A stretch of DNA of 34,596 nucleotides. Origin: Deltaproteobacteria bacterium. GTDB taxonomy: Bacteria > Myxococcota_A > UBA9160 > UBA4427. The stretch is from the NCBI GenBank assembly GCA_002709835.1, contig PAQX01000036.1, positions 19,175 to 53,770 on the forward strand, given 5' to 3'. A program made the position numbers and the translations under genes. Under the pieces are notes generated by a model. That model worked only from the letters and a program-made list of their open reading frames with translations. It was not told where the DNA came from and made no database searches. Shown piece by piece: positions 8,891 through 17,088 of this stretch; positions within the stretch are counted from its first letter, which is position 1; each line of letters opens with the position of its first letter.

Positions 8891-9873
8891 TCGTTCTCTT
8901 CCACCTCGTCGCGTCCGTCGTGGGATTCGCCCCGGCCACCGCGTCCGCGATGAGGCCCCTGCGAGCCGCGGGCGCGATCGTAGGCCTGGATGATCGACTG
9001 AACGAGGGGGTGACGAACGACGTCCTTGGGCTCGAAGCGGATGAAGCCGATGCCTCGGACCGACTGCAGGACACGCGTCGCCTCGACGAGACCGCTCTCG
9101 GTTCCGGCAGGAAGATCGATCTGCGTCACGTCGCCGGTGATCACCGCCTTCGAATTCTCGCCCAGGCGCGTGAGGAACATCTTCATCTGCTCACCGGTCG
9201 TGTTCTGGGCTTCGTCCAGAATCACGAAGGAATCGTTCAGCGTACGACCCCGCATGAAGGCAAGGGGCGCGACCTCGATCGTGCCTCGCTCGATGAGCCG
9301 CTGCGCTTTCTCCATGTCCATCATGTCCCGCAGCGCGTCGTAGAGCGGGCGCATATACGGGTCGACCTTCTCGGCGAGATCGCCGGGCAGAAAGCCGAGC
9401 CGCTCGCCGGCCTCGACCGCGGGACGCGTCAGGATGATGCGCGAGATCTCCTTGCGATGGAGTGCCGCGACGGCCATGGCCATCGCGAGATAGGTCTTGC
9501 CCGTACCGGCGGGCCCAACGGCGATCGCGACGTCGTGCTTCCGGATCGTGTCGACGTAGCGGCGCTGCGCGAGATTCTTCGCGCGAATCACCCGCCGGGA
9601 GCCACGCTGGAGGATGTTCTCGTAGACGTCGTTCAGCTGGACGTCGGGCTCGTCGGAAAGCATGCGGATCACGTGGCGCACGTCGGCGTTTCGCACGGCC
9701 TGGCCACGTTCGATCTGTCCGTAGAGTTCCTGAAGAACGCGAACGGCGAGAGCGACCCGGCCCCCCTGTCCTTGAACGGCCAACTCGTTGCCCCGCGCAT
9801 GAACGGCCACCCCGATGGAACGCTCGATCAGTCGGAGGGTCTGCTCCCCGTCGCCGTAGAGGGCAACGGCCAT
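8887..9873 (-). CDS. PhoH-family ATPase (YbeZ-like)
   Basis: The product is a cytoplasmic P-loop ATPase of the PhoH/YbeZ group, which pairs with YbeY in RNA metabolism; its exact activity is not settled. Motifs are Walker A VGPAGTGKTY (near residue 120), the family signature RPAVEAGERLGFLPGDLAEKVDPY and Walker B VILDEAQN. The C-terminus is a short Arg/Gly/Glu-rich tail. The ATG at 9873 gives 328 residues but has no clear ribosome binding site, and the same frame is open upstream to beyond 10200 without ATG, GTG or TTG. Residues EALVFDDNG directly before the ATG look coding, so the true start may be a rare codon further up. The 296-bp gap to the DUF4388 gene otherwise holds a Pro/Ala/Ser-rich reading frame only. 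Confidence 0.9.
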   Translation of the reverse strand: MAVALYGDGEQTLRLIERSIGVAVHARGNELAVQGQGGRVALAVRVLQELYGQIERGQAVRNADVRHVIRMLSDEPDVQLNDVYENILQRGSRRVIRAKNLAQRRYVDTIRKHDVAIAVGPAGTGKTYLAMAMAVAALHRKEISRIILTRPAVEAGERLGFLPGDLAEKVDPYMRPLYDALRDMMDMEKAQRLIERGTIEVAPLAFMRGRTLNDSFVILDEAQNTTGEQMKMFLTRLGENSKAVITGDVTQIDLPAGTESGLVEATRVLQSVRGIGFIRFEPKDVVRHPLVQSIIQAYDRARGSQGPHRGRGGRGESHDGRDEVEENE

Positions 9874-10169
9874 CCCGTTGTCGTCGAAGACGAGGGCCTC
9901 GCGGGTCTCTTCGGAATCCGAAGGTCGGGCCGACGCGGCGTGGGAAGGAGGGGCTGCATCTTCCCGGCCGGCTTCGGAGGGCGCGGGAGGAGCGGGAATC
10001 GGCGGCTGCGCTTCGCTGCGTTGTCGAGCCAGAGGGAGAGCTCCTGGCGCCCTCCCCGACAGAGCGGTCGAGTCGTCCGTTGCAGGGGGGTCGGTTCCGT
10101 CGGAGCCACGAGGCCGCCGGGCGGTTCCCGCTCCCTGCGCGGGTGACTCGGCTCTGGGGGACGCAGAAA

Positions 10170-11285
10170 TCAGTCCAGATTCGCGTTCGCGCCGCCACGC
10201 ACGTTCATGGGCGACAGCAAGACGACTTCGTCGTCGCGAACGGCGTAATAATAGTCGGCGAGCCTCTGCTGCGAAAGCGTCCCGGCGCTTCCAGCCAGCC
10301 TCTCGAGCGTCTCGGGATACGCGCCTTCCCGGTAGAAATGGGCCTCGAGAGTGCCCCGAATGCGATCCCGCTCATAGCGGTCTCTGTGCGCCTCGACGAC
10401 TCGGACGGGCAGCGCCGTGCCCAGCAGACCGCCGTCGTGCTCGGCACGATCGAGGGCCGCGTAGCCGAGCCCCGCGAGGGCCGCGAAGGGCAGCGCCGTG
10501 GCGAGGGCCGCGCGCAACAACGCCAGCACCGGCAGCCGGAAGCCGGACTTCTTGCGCGCACCGACGCGCTTGTGGCGCGCTTCGGCGATGTCGATCACAC
10601 CGGCCTGCCGAAGTTCCGCCAGAGCGCGGGTCGCCTCGAATGTGCCCACCCGAGAGAGATCGATGATCCGACCGACCGTGAGTCGACCGTCCACGAGCTG
10701 AAGGATCCGCTCGGCGTGGCTGCCCCGGACGGCGCCCAGGTGGCCCACCCGTCGAAAGACGGTGTCGTCTCCGGGAACCGACGAACAGAAGGTCTGCCAC
10801 TCGTCGAGCATGCGCAGGCCGTCCATCAGGATCTGCTCCGCACCGAGCAAATGCTCCGGCGGCGTGTGGTGGGGGATCCGCTCGGCGACGAATTCGAAGT
10901 CACCGCTGCTGCGACGCATCACGTCGAAGACGGTCTCCTTGGTCAGCAGATGCTGGACCTCGTCGAGGGTCGCCGGCTCGATCAGACCGGCGCCGAGGAG
11001 CAGGTCCGTGAGTGGGCGTGCGGAGCGTTTGCTCTCCTCCTGCAGCTCTGCCCATTGTTCCCGGGTCAGATAGCCCGACTTGACGAGCTGCGGTCCGAGG
11101 GGTTCACGCACCCCGCGCGAACTGGCAGGCCCGCCGCGAACGACGCGCCCCTCGTCGAAAGCGAGAAAGATGCCCCCCTCGCCGCCTTCGACCACCAGAG
11201 TTCCGGTCTTTCGCTGCTGACCGATGAGCTGGAAGACCGCGGCAACGCCGAAGTCCGAGAGATTTCCGTGGAGTGCGACCGACAT
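10170..11285 (-). CDS. DUF4388 (PATAN-type) protein with winged-helix-like segment and a membrane helix
   Basis: Residues 1-100 are a DUF4388 domain (MSVALHGNLSDFGVAAVFQL, then TGTLVVEGGEGGIFLAFDEG), common in Myxococcota and related phyla next to signalling domains. Residues about 100-170 carry the usual helical extension (LGPQLVKSGYLTREQWAEL, then KETVFDVMRRSSGDFEFV). Residues about 205-240 (LTVGRIIDLSRVGTFEATRA) look like the winged-helix module that often follows. One hydrophobic segment lies near 250-275. The tail (LEAHFYREGAYPETLERL, then YYYAVRDDEVVLLSP) resembles the periplasmic end of pseudopilin-like proteins. The ATG at 11285 is preceded by AGGGG. It lies 26 bp after the TPR/zinc-ribbon gene. 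Function unknown; a signalling or regulatory adaptor is inferred. Confidence 0.8.
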   Translation of the reverse strand: MSVALHGNLSDFGVAAVFQLIGQQRKTGTLVVEGGEGGIFLAFDEGRVVRGGPASSRGVREPLGPQLVKSGYLTREQWAELQEESKRSARPLTDLLLGAGLIEPATLDEVQHLLTKETVFDVMRRSSGDFEFVAERIPHHTPPEHLLGAEQILMDGLRMLDEWQTFCSSVPGDDTVFRRVGHLGAVRGSHAERILQLVDGRLTVGRIIDLSRVGTFEATRALAELRQAGVIDIAEARHKRVGARKKSGFRLPVLALLRAALATALPFAALAGLGYAALDRAEHDGGLLGTALPVRVVEAHRDRYERDRIRGTLEAHFYREGAYPETLERLAGSAGTLSQQRLADYYYAVRDDEVVLLSPMNVRGGANANLD

Positions 11286-11311
11286 CGTTTCCCCTACCCG
11301 ACGAACATCGC

Positions 11312-13279
11312 CTAGCGACTCTTCCGCACGATGAGACCAAGCAACACGACGCCCGCGTAAGCGAACGCCGCGACGAAGCCGGGGATCGCGAAGGCGACCC
11401 AGGCGACAAACCCCATGAGCTGGGGATCCTCGAAGGGCCCGGACGGCCACGCGATCGTCGCGACCACCCACGAAAAGAGCAGCAGCCCCATCATCGAGAG
11501 GTCCGGTCGTTTCGCCGCGAAGCCGGCCATGCCAGGGATCGCGAGCGAGAGGGAGAGCCAGACCTTGTCGAAGAAGGCCTCGCGCTCGGAGAGCGCCTGC
11601 ATGCGCGCCATCCGGAGCGACGGATCCGTCGCCTCCGGATACTGAAAGAGGTGGTGACAGTCTTCGCAGATCTCGCTGCTCCAAACCGTTTCCTCGCAGC
11701 GGTTGCAGATCCGATGGCCACACCGGGAGCACGTGCTGGAGTGATCCCACCGGTCCGCGACCAGCACGCCGAGCAGCGCCACGACGGCGAAGATCCCCGC
11801 GGTCACGTACCACGCACCCCCGAGGAGCCCCGGAGCGATCAGGGCGACGACGTCGGACTCCACCTCGGCCCCTAGGAGATTGGCCGCGAAGCGCTCTCGC
11901 AGTTGGAACATCGGAAAGCCGAGGTCCGCGACCAGGCTCGATTCTCCAAGGTTCGAGAGCGCGGCCACGGCCTCGTCATCGACGCCCTGGGCCCGCTCCA
12001 GAGTCGCTTCGTACTCCTCCATGCGGAAGGCGCCGGCGTAGGCCTGGCTCAGGTCGAAGAGCAGCGTTGCGTCGTACTCGACGGCCGCAGCGCGCTCGTA
12101 GTAGTCGATCGCGCCCGGAATGTTCCCCCTCCGATGCTCGAGATTTCCGAGGTTCGCGAGCGCGACGTAGTCACTCGGGTGGGTCTCGACGATCGCGAGG
12201 AGTCGTTCGCGGCTGGATTCCATGAGGCCATAGCGGCGATCTCGATAGGCGAGCGCGTGAACCGCGACCGCGTCCTCGCTCGACGCGGCTTCGAGGATCT
12301 CGAGATCCGCTGCGCTCGCCTGATCCGCGAGAACGCGCAGCGTACTCGAGACCACACGGTCGCCCTCCACGAGTTCGCTCGTCAGGGCCGAAAGCTGCGC
12401 GACGGGATGCACCGCGACGACGAAGAGGATCGCCGCCATCACGAGCGCGTTGCGCTGCCCCGCGTTGCCGTACCAGAAGCCGACGGTAAAGAAGGCGACG
12501 GCGAGCCCGAGCAGTCCCTCGCCGAGAGCAAAGGGGGCGAGCACCAACGCCGCGAGCGCGGCGTGGCGCGCGAATACCGGAGTGTGCTCGCCCAGCAGAT
12601 CGCCGAGGTCGTGGGCCGCGTGGCTCCAGACGAGGATCGCCGACAGCACGAAGAGCGCAAACGAAGCACTCAGAAGACAGACGAGCAGCACGAATGCGGC
12701 GTTCTCGACCCACCAGAGCTGTGCCATCAGATTCGAGGCGAAGGCGAGAGCAGCATCCCCGACCGCGAGGGTCGCTGCCCCGGTGTCCCCCGCTCGGAAG
12801 AGTGCGATCGCATGGTCGATCTGACGGGCTGGAACGCCCGGGGCGAGATCTCTCGCGAGGGCCGCGTACACCTCGGGCGCTGCCTCGGTCGCCCCCGCCG
12901 CGATCACCGTCGCCGGGGCGACGAGGTCGCCGAGGCCGAATTCGAGTCGCGCACGTCGAAGCGCCGACGCACGCGCGTGATCCGTCTCCGGGGCCCCCTG
13001 CCAGGCGGCCGCGACCCGCTCCTGCGAGATCTCGACGGGCTTCGCCACGACGGGCGCCTGGTCCCTGAGCCATGGATCCTGAGCCGGATCGACCGGCGCC
13101 GCGGACGCGTCTCCCGCGATGGTGGCGGACGTGACGAAATCCCGGGATGCGGCCGGTCCCGCCACGACGAGGGCAAGCAGCAGGCTCGCGAGCCCGAGGA
13201 GCAGACATGCAAAAGGCCGGCGACTGGACAACCGGAGCCCCCTTCGAACGGATGGATTCGGTCCGGAACATCGGCGCAT
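11312..13279 (-). CDS. Membrane protein with TPR repeats and a zinc ribbon
   Basis: This 655-residue protein is not a named family I recognise. Visible in order: an N-terminal basic then hydrophobic segment (LLLGLASLLLALVVAG, near 25-45); three or more membrane helices about 185-300; a TPR-like region about 340-450 (YVALANLGNLEHRRGNIPG, then YYERAAAVEYDATLLFDLSQ); another helix near 495; a zinc-binding cluster near 515-545 with CSRCG, CNRC and CEDC pairs; and two or three helices at the C-terminus. The ATG at 13279 has GAGGGG just upstream. It is followed after 26 bp by the DUF4388 gene, so the two probably act together. Localisation to the inner membrane is inferred from the helices. Confidence 0.75.
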   Translation of the reverse strand: MRRCSGPNPSVRRGLRLSSRRPFACLLLGLASLLLALVVAGPAASRDFVTSATIAGDASAAPVDPAQDPWLRDQAPVVAKPVEISQERVAAAWQGAPETDHARASALRRARLEFGLGDLVAPATVIAAGATEAAPEVYAALARDLAPGVPARQIDHAIALFRAGDTGAATLAVGDAALAFASNLMAQLWWVENAAFVLLVCLLSASFALFVLSAILVWSHAAHDLGDLLGEHTPVFARHAALAALVLAPFALGEGLLGLAVAFFTVGFWYGNAGQRNALVMAAILFVVAVHPVAQLSALTSELVEGDRVVSSTLRVLADQASAADLEILEAASSEDAVAVHALAYRDRRYGLMESSRERLLAIVETHPSDYVALANLGNLEHRRGNIPGAIDYYERAAAVEYDATLLFDLSQAYAGAFRMEEYEATLERAQGVDDEAVAALSNLGESSLVADLGFPMFQLRERFAANLLGAEVESDVVALIAPGLLGGAWYVTAGIFAVVALLGVLVADRWDHSSTCSRCGHRICNRCEETVWSSEICEDCHHLFQYPEATDPSLRMARMQALSEREAFFDKVWLSLSLAIPGMAGFAAKRPDLSMMGLLLFSWVVATIAWPSGPFEDPQLMGFVAWVAFAIPGFVAAFAYAGVVLLGLIVRKSR

Positions 13280-13394
13280 CGGCCCCTCGGCTGAAGACCG
13301 CCCCCTCCCCTACGCGCCCGCACCGCAGGCCTCGCCCTCGCGGGGACACCCGAGCCCCCAGACGCGTCGGATTTTCCGCCCATTTCGGCCGCCC

Positions 13395-13423
13395 TCGACG
13401 ATCGGGGCGACCTCGCCTAGGAT
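13395..13423 (+). promoter_or_regulatory. Predicted sigma-70 promoter of rpsT
   Basis: TCGACG (13395-13400), a 17-nt spacer and TAGGAT (13418-13423) fit a housekeeping promoter. The start site would be near 13430, just before the AGGAGAGG ribosome binding site at 13440-13447, giving a very short leader. Confidence 0.45.
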
Positions 13424-13452
13424 GCGCCGCCCACAATCAAGGAGAGGCCGCC

Positions 13453-13722
13453 TTGGCCAACCACAAGTCCGCCCTCAAGCGAATCCGCCAGTCCGAAACC
13501 CGCCGCAAGCGCAACCAGCACATCCGCACGCAGATGCGAACGGTCGTGAAGCGCTGCCGCGAGGCCTTCGATTCCGGCGACGCCGACAAGGCCGCCCAGG
13601 CCTACGCCGACGCCGAGCGCGCCATCCGGCGCGCCGCGACCAAGGGCGTCATCCCGAAGAAGCGTGCTGACCGATCCGTCGGTCGCCTCGCCAAGCGCCT
13701 CAACGCGGTCCAGTCCGCCTAG
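13453..13722 (+). CDS. rpsT: Small ribosomal subunit protein S20
   Basis: S20 binds 16S rRNA early in 30S assembly. The 89-residue product starts with the family sequence ANHKSALKRIRQSETRRKRN and ends GRLAKRLNAVQSA; it is rich in Arg, Lys and Ala, as expected. The start is TTG at 13453, as E. coli rpsT also uses a non-ATG start, and it is set by the strong AGGAGAGG upstream; the frame is open further 5' but without family similarity. It is convergent with holA, a frequent neighbour of rpsT. Confidence 0.95.
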   Translation: MANHKSALKRIRQSETRRKRNQHIRTQMRTVVKRCREAFDSGDADKAAQAYADAERAIRRAATKGVIPKKRADRSVGRLAKRLNAVQSA

Positions 13723-13848
13723 CTGGCTTGCGCCTGCCTCGCGCACGCGCAGGCGCCGCCCGCACTCGCGCAGGCGTTTCCCTCCCCTCGCGCTGTGGCC
13801 GGATCCCGGCTGCGCCCGGGAAGCGCTCGCGGCCCTTCGGGCCCGCCC
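13723..13848. terminator. Convergent intergenic region with two GC-rich hairpins
   Basis: Between rpsT and holA there is an 8-bp inverted repeat GCGCCTGC/GCAGGCGC (13730-13756, 11-nt loop) and a GGCCC-TTC-GGGCC hairpin (13831-13843) beside the holA stop. The decamer CGCGCAGGCG also occurs twice. Neither hairpin has a U-tract, but position suggests bidirectional termination. Confidence 0.4.
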
Positions 13849-14829
13849 CTAACTCGCCAGTCCCAGAACGAGCTGTTCAAGCGCCCGCTCGGGCCGCATG
13901 ACGCTCGCGCCCTTGAGCTCGACGTCGGCGCGGTGGATCGCGCGCAGACAGGTGACCAGTCTGCGCGGCGGGTAGCGCCGCGCCTGGGCCGTCAGCTTCT
14001 TCACCACGAAGGGAGGACCGGCGACCGACTCCCCGTGGCCGACGCGCACGAGTCGCCGGAAGTGCGAGGCGAGGGCGCCCAGGATCATCAGCGGCGCCGA
14101 GCCCTGCGCGATGAGTCGCGACAGGAGGTCGATCGCCTCCGCGGTCCGCCCCTGTCCGATGGCGTCGGTGAGGTCCCAGATCGGCTCTTCTGCCACGGTC
14201 GCAACAGTCACCTCGACGTGTTTCCGCGTGACCCTCTCACCCGGTCCCGCGAGCAGGCTCGCCTTCTCGATCTCCTGACGCAGCAGCAGGAGCTGCGGAC
14301 CGACCCGGTCTGCCAGGAGAGCCGCCGCTTCGGGGTCGAGATCGACCCCCTGCCCCTTGGCCTCGGCCGCGAGAAAACCCGCCAGCTCGCGTGCCTTCTT
14401 CGGAGCCTCGCACTCGACGAAGAGCGCGGGATCCTTGAACGCCTTGACCCACTTGCTCCGCTTGTCGGCCTTCGCCGTGACGACCACGAGCACCGTGGGC
14501 GAATCCGGCCCGGCGCTCGCAACGGAGTCCTCGATCACGACGCCCCAGTTGGCATCCAGCTTGGCGCCGCGGCCCTCGTTCTCACGCAGGACGACGAGCC
14601 GTCGCTCCGCCATCACTGGCAGCGTCGCGAGGGCCTCCTCGAGACGCCCCGGAGTCGCTGCCCCCACCTCGAGGCGGTCGAGGTTGAAGTCGCGAGGCCC
14701 ATCGCCGAGGACGGCGGCCTCGATCGCGGCGAGCACATCGTCGCGCAGCAATGGCTCGCTCCCACCGAGCAGGTAGGCCGGTCGGATCGTGCCCTTCGAG
14801 AGCTCGCTCTGGACCTGGGCCGCGCTCAT
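13849..14829 (-). CDS. holA: DNA polymerase III delta subunit
   Basis: Delta opens the sliding clamp within the clamp-loader complex. The 326-residue product shows family landmarks: PAYLLGGSEPLLRDDVLAAI near the N-terminus, FNLDRLEV, LPVMAERRLVVLRENE, LLLRQEIEKASLLAG, then PIWDLTDAIGQG and the C-terminal oligomerisation helices. The ATG at 14829 overlaps the lptE stop (ATGA). The frame is open far upstream through lptE, but that part has no delta similarity. The lptE-holA pair is conserved in many Gram-negative bacteria. Confidence 0.93.
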   Translation of the reverse strand: MSAAQVQSELSKGTIRPAYLLGGSEPLLRDDVLAAIEAAVLGDGPRDFNLDRLEVGAATPGRLEEALATLPVMAERRLVVLRENEGRGAKLDANWGVVIEDSVASAGPDSPTVLVVVTAKADKRSKWVKAFKDPALFVECEAPKKARELAGFLAAEAKGQGVDLDPEAAALLADRVGPQLLLLRQEIEKASLLAGPGERVTRKHVEVTVATVAEEPIWDLTDAIGQGRTAEAIDLLSRLIAQGSAPLMILGALASHFRRLVRVGHGESVAGPPFVVKKLTAQARRYPPRRLVTCLRAIHRADVELKGASVMRPERALEQLVLGLAS

Positions 14830-15437
14830 CCGCCGGCCGCCTCCGCCGACGATCGCTCCGTGGTCCTCGGCGGCTCCGCCATCCACTCGACCCGGTCTGC
14901 GACGCGGGTCGCGAGCACGTCGGAGAGGTGGCGCAGGGCCTCGAGTCGGTTCGTGCGAGTGACCTCGATGTCCTGGCTCGCCAGGTAGACGTCGCTCTCG
15001 GACAGCGAGCGGGCCGGAAGACGGATCACGTCCCCTTCCCTCCGCAAGACTTCGAGTTCCAGGCTGAGAGTGACCTGATACTCGAGGGCCACGACGAAGC
15101 TCGAGAAGCTGTTGCTGCGGACGCCGAGGGGAAGCACGCGCCCCCGCAACACGTAGTCCGCGACCTTCGGGTCGGACTCCAGGCGGATCGCCCCCCGCAG
15201 CCCGAGCTCGCGGCGCAGCGCATCGGTCACGACGCGGTCGAGCCAGGGCTCCGGCGTATCGTTCCGGAGCGCGACCACGGCCACGGTCGCCTTCCCCTCT
15301 TCGCCGGAGGCCCTCGAAGCGGGCGCGCCGACGCTTCGATAGCCACAGCCGATCGCGAGCAGCGAAAGCACCGTCGCGGCCAGAAAGGCCCGCGCAGAAA
15401 CGGAGAGCGGCTTGGGGGAACGCCCGAAGAGCGGCAT
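14826..15437 (-). CDS. lptE: LPS-assembly lipoprotein LptE
   Basis: LptE plugs the LptD barrel and helps insert lipopolysaccharide into the outer membrane. The 203-residue product has a short basic N-terminus, a hydrophobic segment and the lipobox LLAIGC followed by GYRSVG, the hallmark start of mature LptE. The core shows VVALRNDTPEPWLDRVVTDALRRE and YVLRGRVLPLGV. The C-terminus (LSDVLATRVADRVEW) is the usual helix. It overlaps holA by 4 nt. Identification rests on the lipobox pattern and the holA neighbour, since the family is divergent. Confidence 0.85.
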   Translation of the reverse strand: MPLFGRSPKPLSVSARAFLAATVLSLLAIGCGYRSVGAPASRASGEEGKATVAVVALRNDTPEPWLDRVVTDALRRELGLRGAIRLESDPKVADYVLRGRVLPLGVRSNSFSSFVVALEYQVTLSLELEVLRREGDVIRLPARSLSESDVYLASQDIEVTRTNRLEALRHLSDVLATRVADRVEWMAEPPRTTERSSAEAAGG

Positions 15438-15439
15438 AG

Positions 15440-15726
15440 AAGACGGATAGCATGCAGTGCCGGAATGGGCGCGCGAGACACGCGAGAGGGGGCGTTGCGG
15501 CGACCCGGGTTTCTCCGTCCGCCAAGGAGAGAACGAGCCTCTCCTGCACGCTCGCCCGATGGCGACGCGTTACGAGACGTTGGATGGCCGCCTTGCGAAC
15601 ACGCCAGCTGGGATCGCCGAGACACGCGCAGTGCTTCGCCACCGATTCCTCCGTCGGCAACAGGAGCAGCCGCTCGACCGAGAGGCGCCGAGACGCTGCG
15701 TCGGCGCTTGCGAGACCGTCGAGGAT
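15440..15726 (-). pseudogene. HEAT-repeat-like gene remnant
   Basis: The 320-bp gap between lptE and the upstream gene holds a frame that reads like two to three HEAT-type helical repeats: ILDGLASADAASRRLSVERL, then CLGDPSWRVRKAAIQRLV and LVLSLADGETRVAA. The pattern then dissolves into ACLARPFRH without a stop before lptE. No ATG, GTG or TTG precedes the first repeat; an ATC at 15726 sits where a start would be expected, 9 nt after GGAAGG. The likely reading is a truncated or decayed HEAT protein; a TTG-started short product from 15660 cannot be excluded. Assignment to HEAT is by pattern only. Confidence 0.35.
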
Positions 15727-15757
15727 GGCCGAGGTCCTTCCAGGGAAACGCCCCGAG

Positions 15758-16870
15758 TCACCCCCGCTCCGCCGCGACGCGGTTCAGCTCGTCCACGATG
15801 AAGTCCGTTTCTTCGCGGACATCGTCACGGATCCGCTGACGGAGCAGGGCTCGCGCCTCCTGGATCTCGAGGTCGAGCACTTGTTCGAGATCTCCGTCCA
15901 GAATCGCCTGCTCGAACTTTTCGGGCTGGTAGAGCAGCATCTCGGAAACCGCGATGCGCGCGAGGCGCAGCGCGCGCTCACGCTCTTCCGTGGTCTCGGG
16001 ATCCTCGTCGGCCGGCGGCGCCGGCGGCCTTTCTGCGACGACCGGCTCCGGCGAGGACGGGGGCTCCGTCACGAAGTCCGGGACCGGCCCAGGGGCTGGC
16101 GTCTCGAGGCTCAGCTCCGGCCGAGGCGGAGTCTCGGCCCCCGGCGTGGAAGGAGCCTCGGGGCTCGACGCCGCAACCGCTTCGGAGAGGGGCTCGGTCG
16201 GCTGAGGCATCCAGTACGAGGCATCGCCGCCCATCGGCAGCCCGGCGCCGCGCAGAACCGCCTGCAAACCGTCGGGCAAGTCGGGCTGCTCGAGGTAGAC
16301 GTCGGCGCCGTAGAGGTCCGAAGGATCGCGGCGGTAGCGGGACGGGTGGTGGATGGCGCCCACGAGCACCACGAAGGTGTCCCGCAGACTCTCGTTCCGC
16401 TTCACGACTTCGCAAACCTGATTGCCGGACATCTTGGGCAGCGCTGCATCCAGCACGACCGCTCGCGGCAGCATGCGCTGAATCGCCAGCATGGCTTCGA
16501 CGCCGTCCTGGACGAAGTGCGGCTGCATGCCCCAGCGCTCCACGACCTCCCCGCTGGCCTTGCCCCGCACGTCGTCGGAATCGGCGATCAGCACGAGGCG
16601 GTCTCGATCGACACGGGCGACCGGCTCCGGCGGACTCGGCGCCTCGCCAGTCGCAATCGTATCGTGGGGCACGCGCCTGGGGGGCGGCGGGACGGCGGCC
16701 TCGACCAGTTCCGGCTGGGGCGAAGCGACCTGAACGGGCGCCGTTTCCTTCGGCGGACGCACGAGAAAAACCGCAGAACACCGCGTGCAACGTAGCTTCG
16801 CCCCGTCGCGACCGATCCGGTCTGCGTCGACGCGATAGCGCGCGCCACATTTCGGACATCCAGCAACCAT
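15758..16870 (-). CDS. MJ0042-type zinc-ribbon protein with a degenerate receiver domain
   Basis: The 370-residue product starts with a zinc ribbon (CPKCGARYRVD, then LRCTRCSAVFLV, residues 1-37) of the MJ0042 type. A Pro-rich linker leads to a receiver-like domain about 88-205. The acidic pair (ADSDD) and a phospho-Asp equivalent (VVLDAALPKMSG) are present, but the switch Thr/Ser is Gly (VVLVGAIHH) and the conserved Lys is Glu (ADVYLEQPD), so phosphotransfer may be lost. A second Pro/Glu-rich linker (about 210-300) precedes a C-terminal amphipathic, probably coiled-coil region (FEQAILDGDLEQVLDLEIQE). The ATG at 16870 has AGGGAG upstream. It lies downstream of a DUF4388/pseudo-receiver gene; a shared signalling role is inferred. 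Confidence 0.8.
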   Translation of the reverse strand: MVAGCPKCGARYRVDADRIGRDGAKLRCTRCSAVFLVRPPKETAPVQVASPQPELVEAAVPPPPRRVPHDTIATGEAPSPPEPVARVDRDRLVLIADSDDVRGKASGEVVERWGMQPHFVQDGVEAMLAIQRMLPRAVVLDAALPKMSGNQVCEVVKRNESLRDTFVVLVGAIHHPSRYRRDPSDLYGADVYLEQPDLPDGLQAVLRGAGLPMGGDASYWMPQPTEPLSEAVAASSPEAPSTPGAETPPRPELSLETPAPGPVPDFVTEPPSSPEPVVAERPPAPPADEDPETTEERERALRLARIAVSEMLLYQPEKFEQAILDGDLEQVLDLEIQEARALLRQRIRDDVREETDFIVDELNRVAAERG

Positions 16871-17088
16871 TTTCAATCTCCCTACCCCCGAGCCGAGCTC
16901 CTGGCTCATCTCTGGCAGCAGAAGCGCTCGAAACTCCCGCGCCACGCACGCCGTGAGCGCCCTCTCGCATACGCCCGAACCCGACCGCCTGGTCCTCGGT
17001 GGTCCGCCGGACCTCCTGAGCCACTTCGCGCATCGCGAGCGCCGCCCGACAGACGACCTGGTTCCAACGCTCCTCTTCGCCGCTCGCG

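Noticed and set aside
14830..15439. Extension of the holA frame through lptE
   Set aside because: The region is better explained by lptE in another frame; delta similarity begins at ATG 14829.
15978..16869. 448-codon minus frame running through the zinc-ribbon/receiver gene
   Set aside because: Only its first part (before 16970) has coding bias; the rest is a shadow of the receiver gene.
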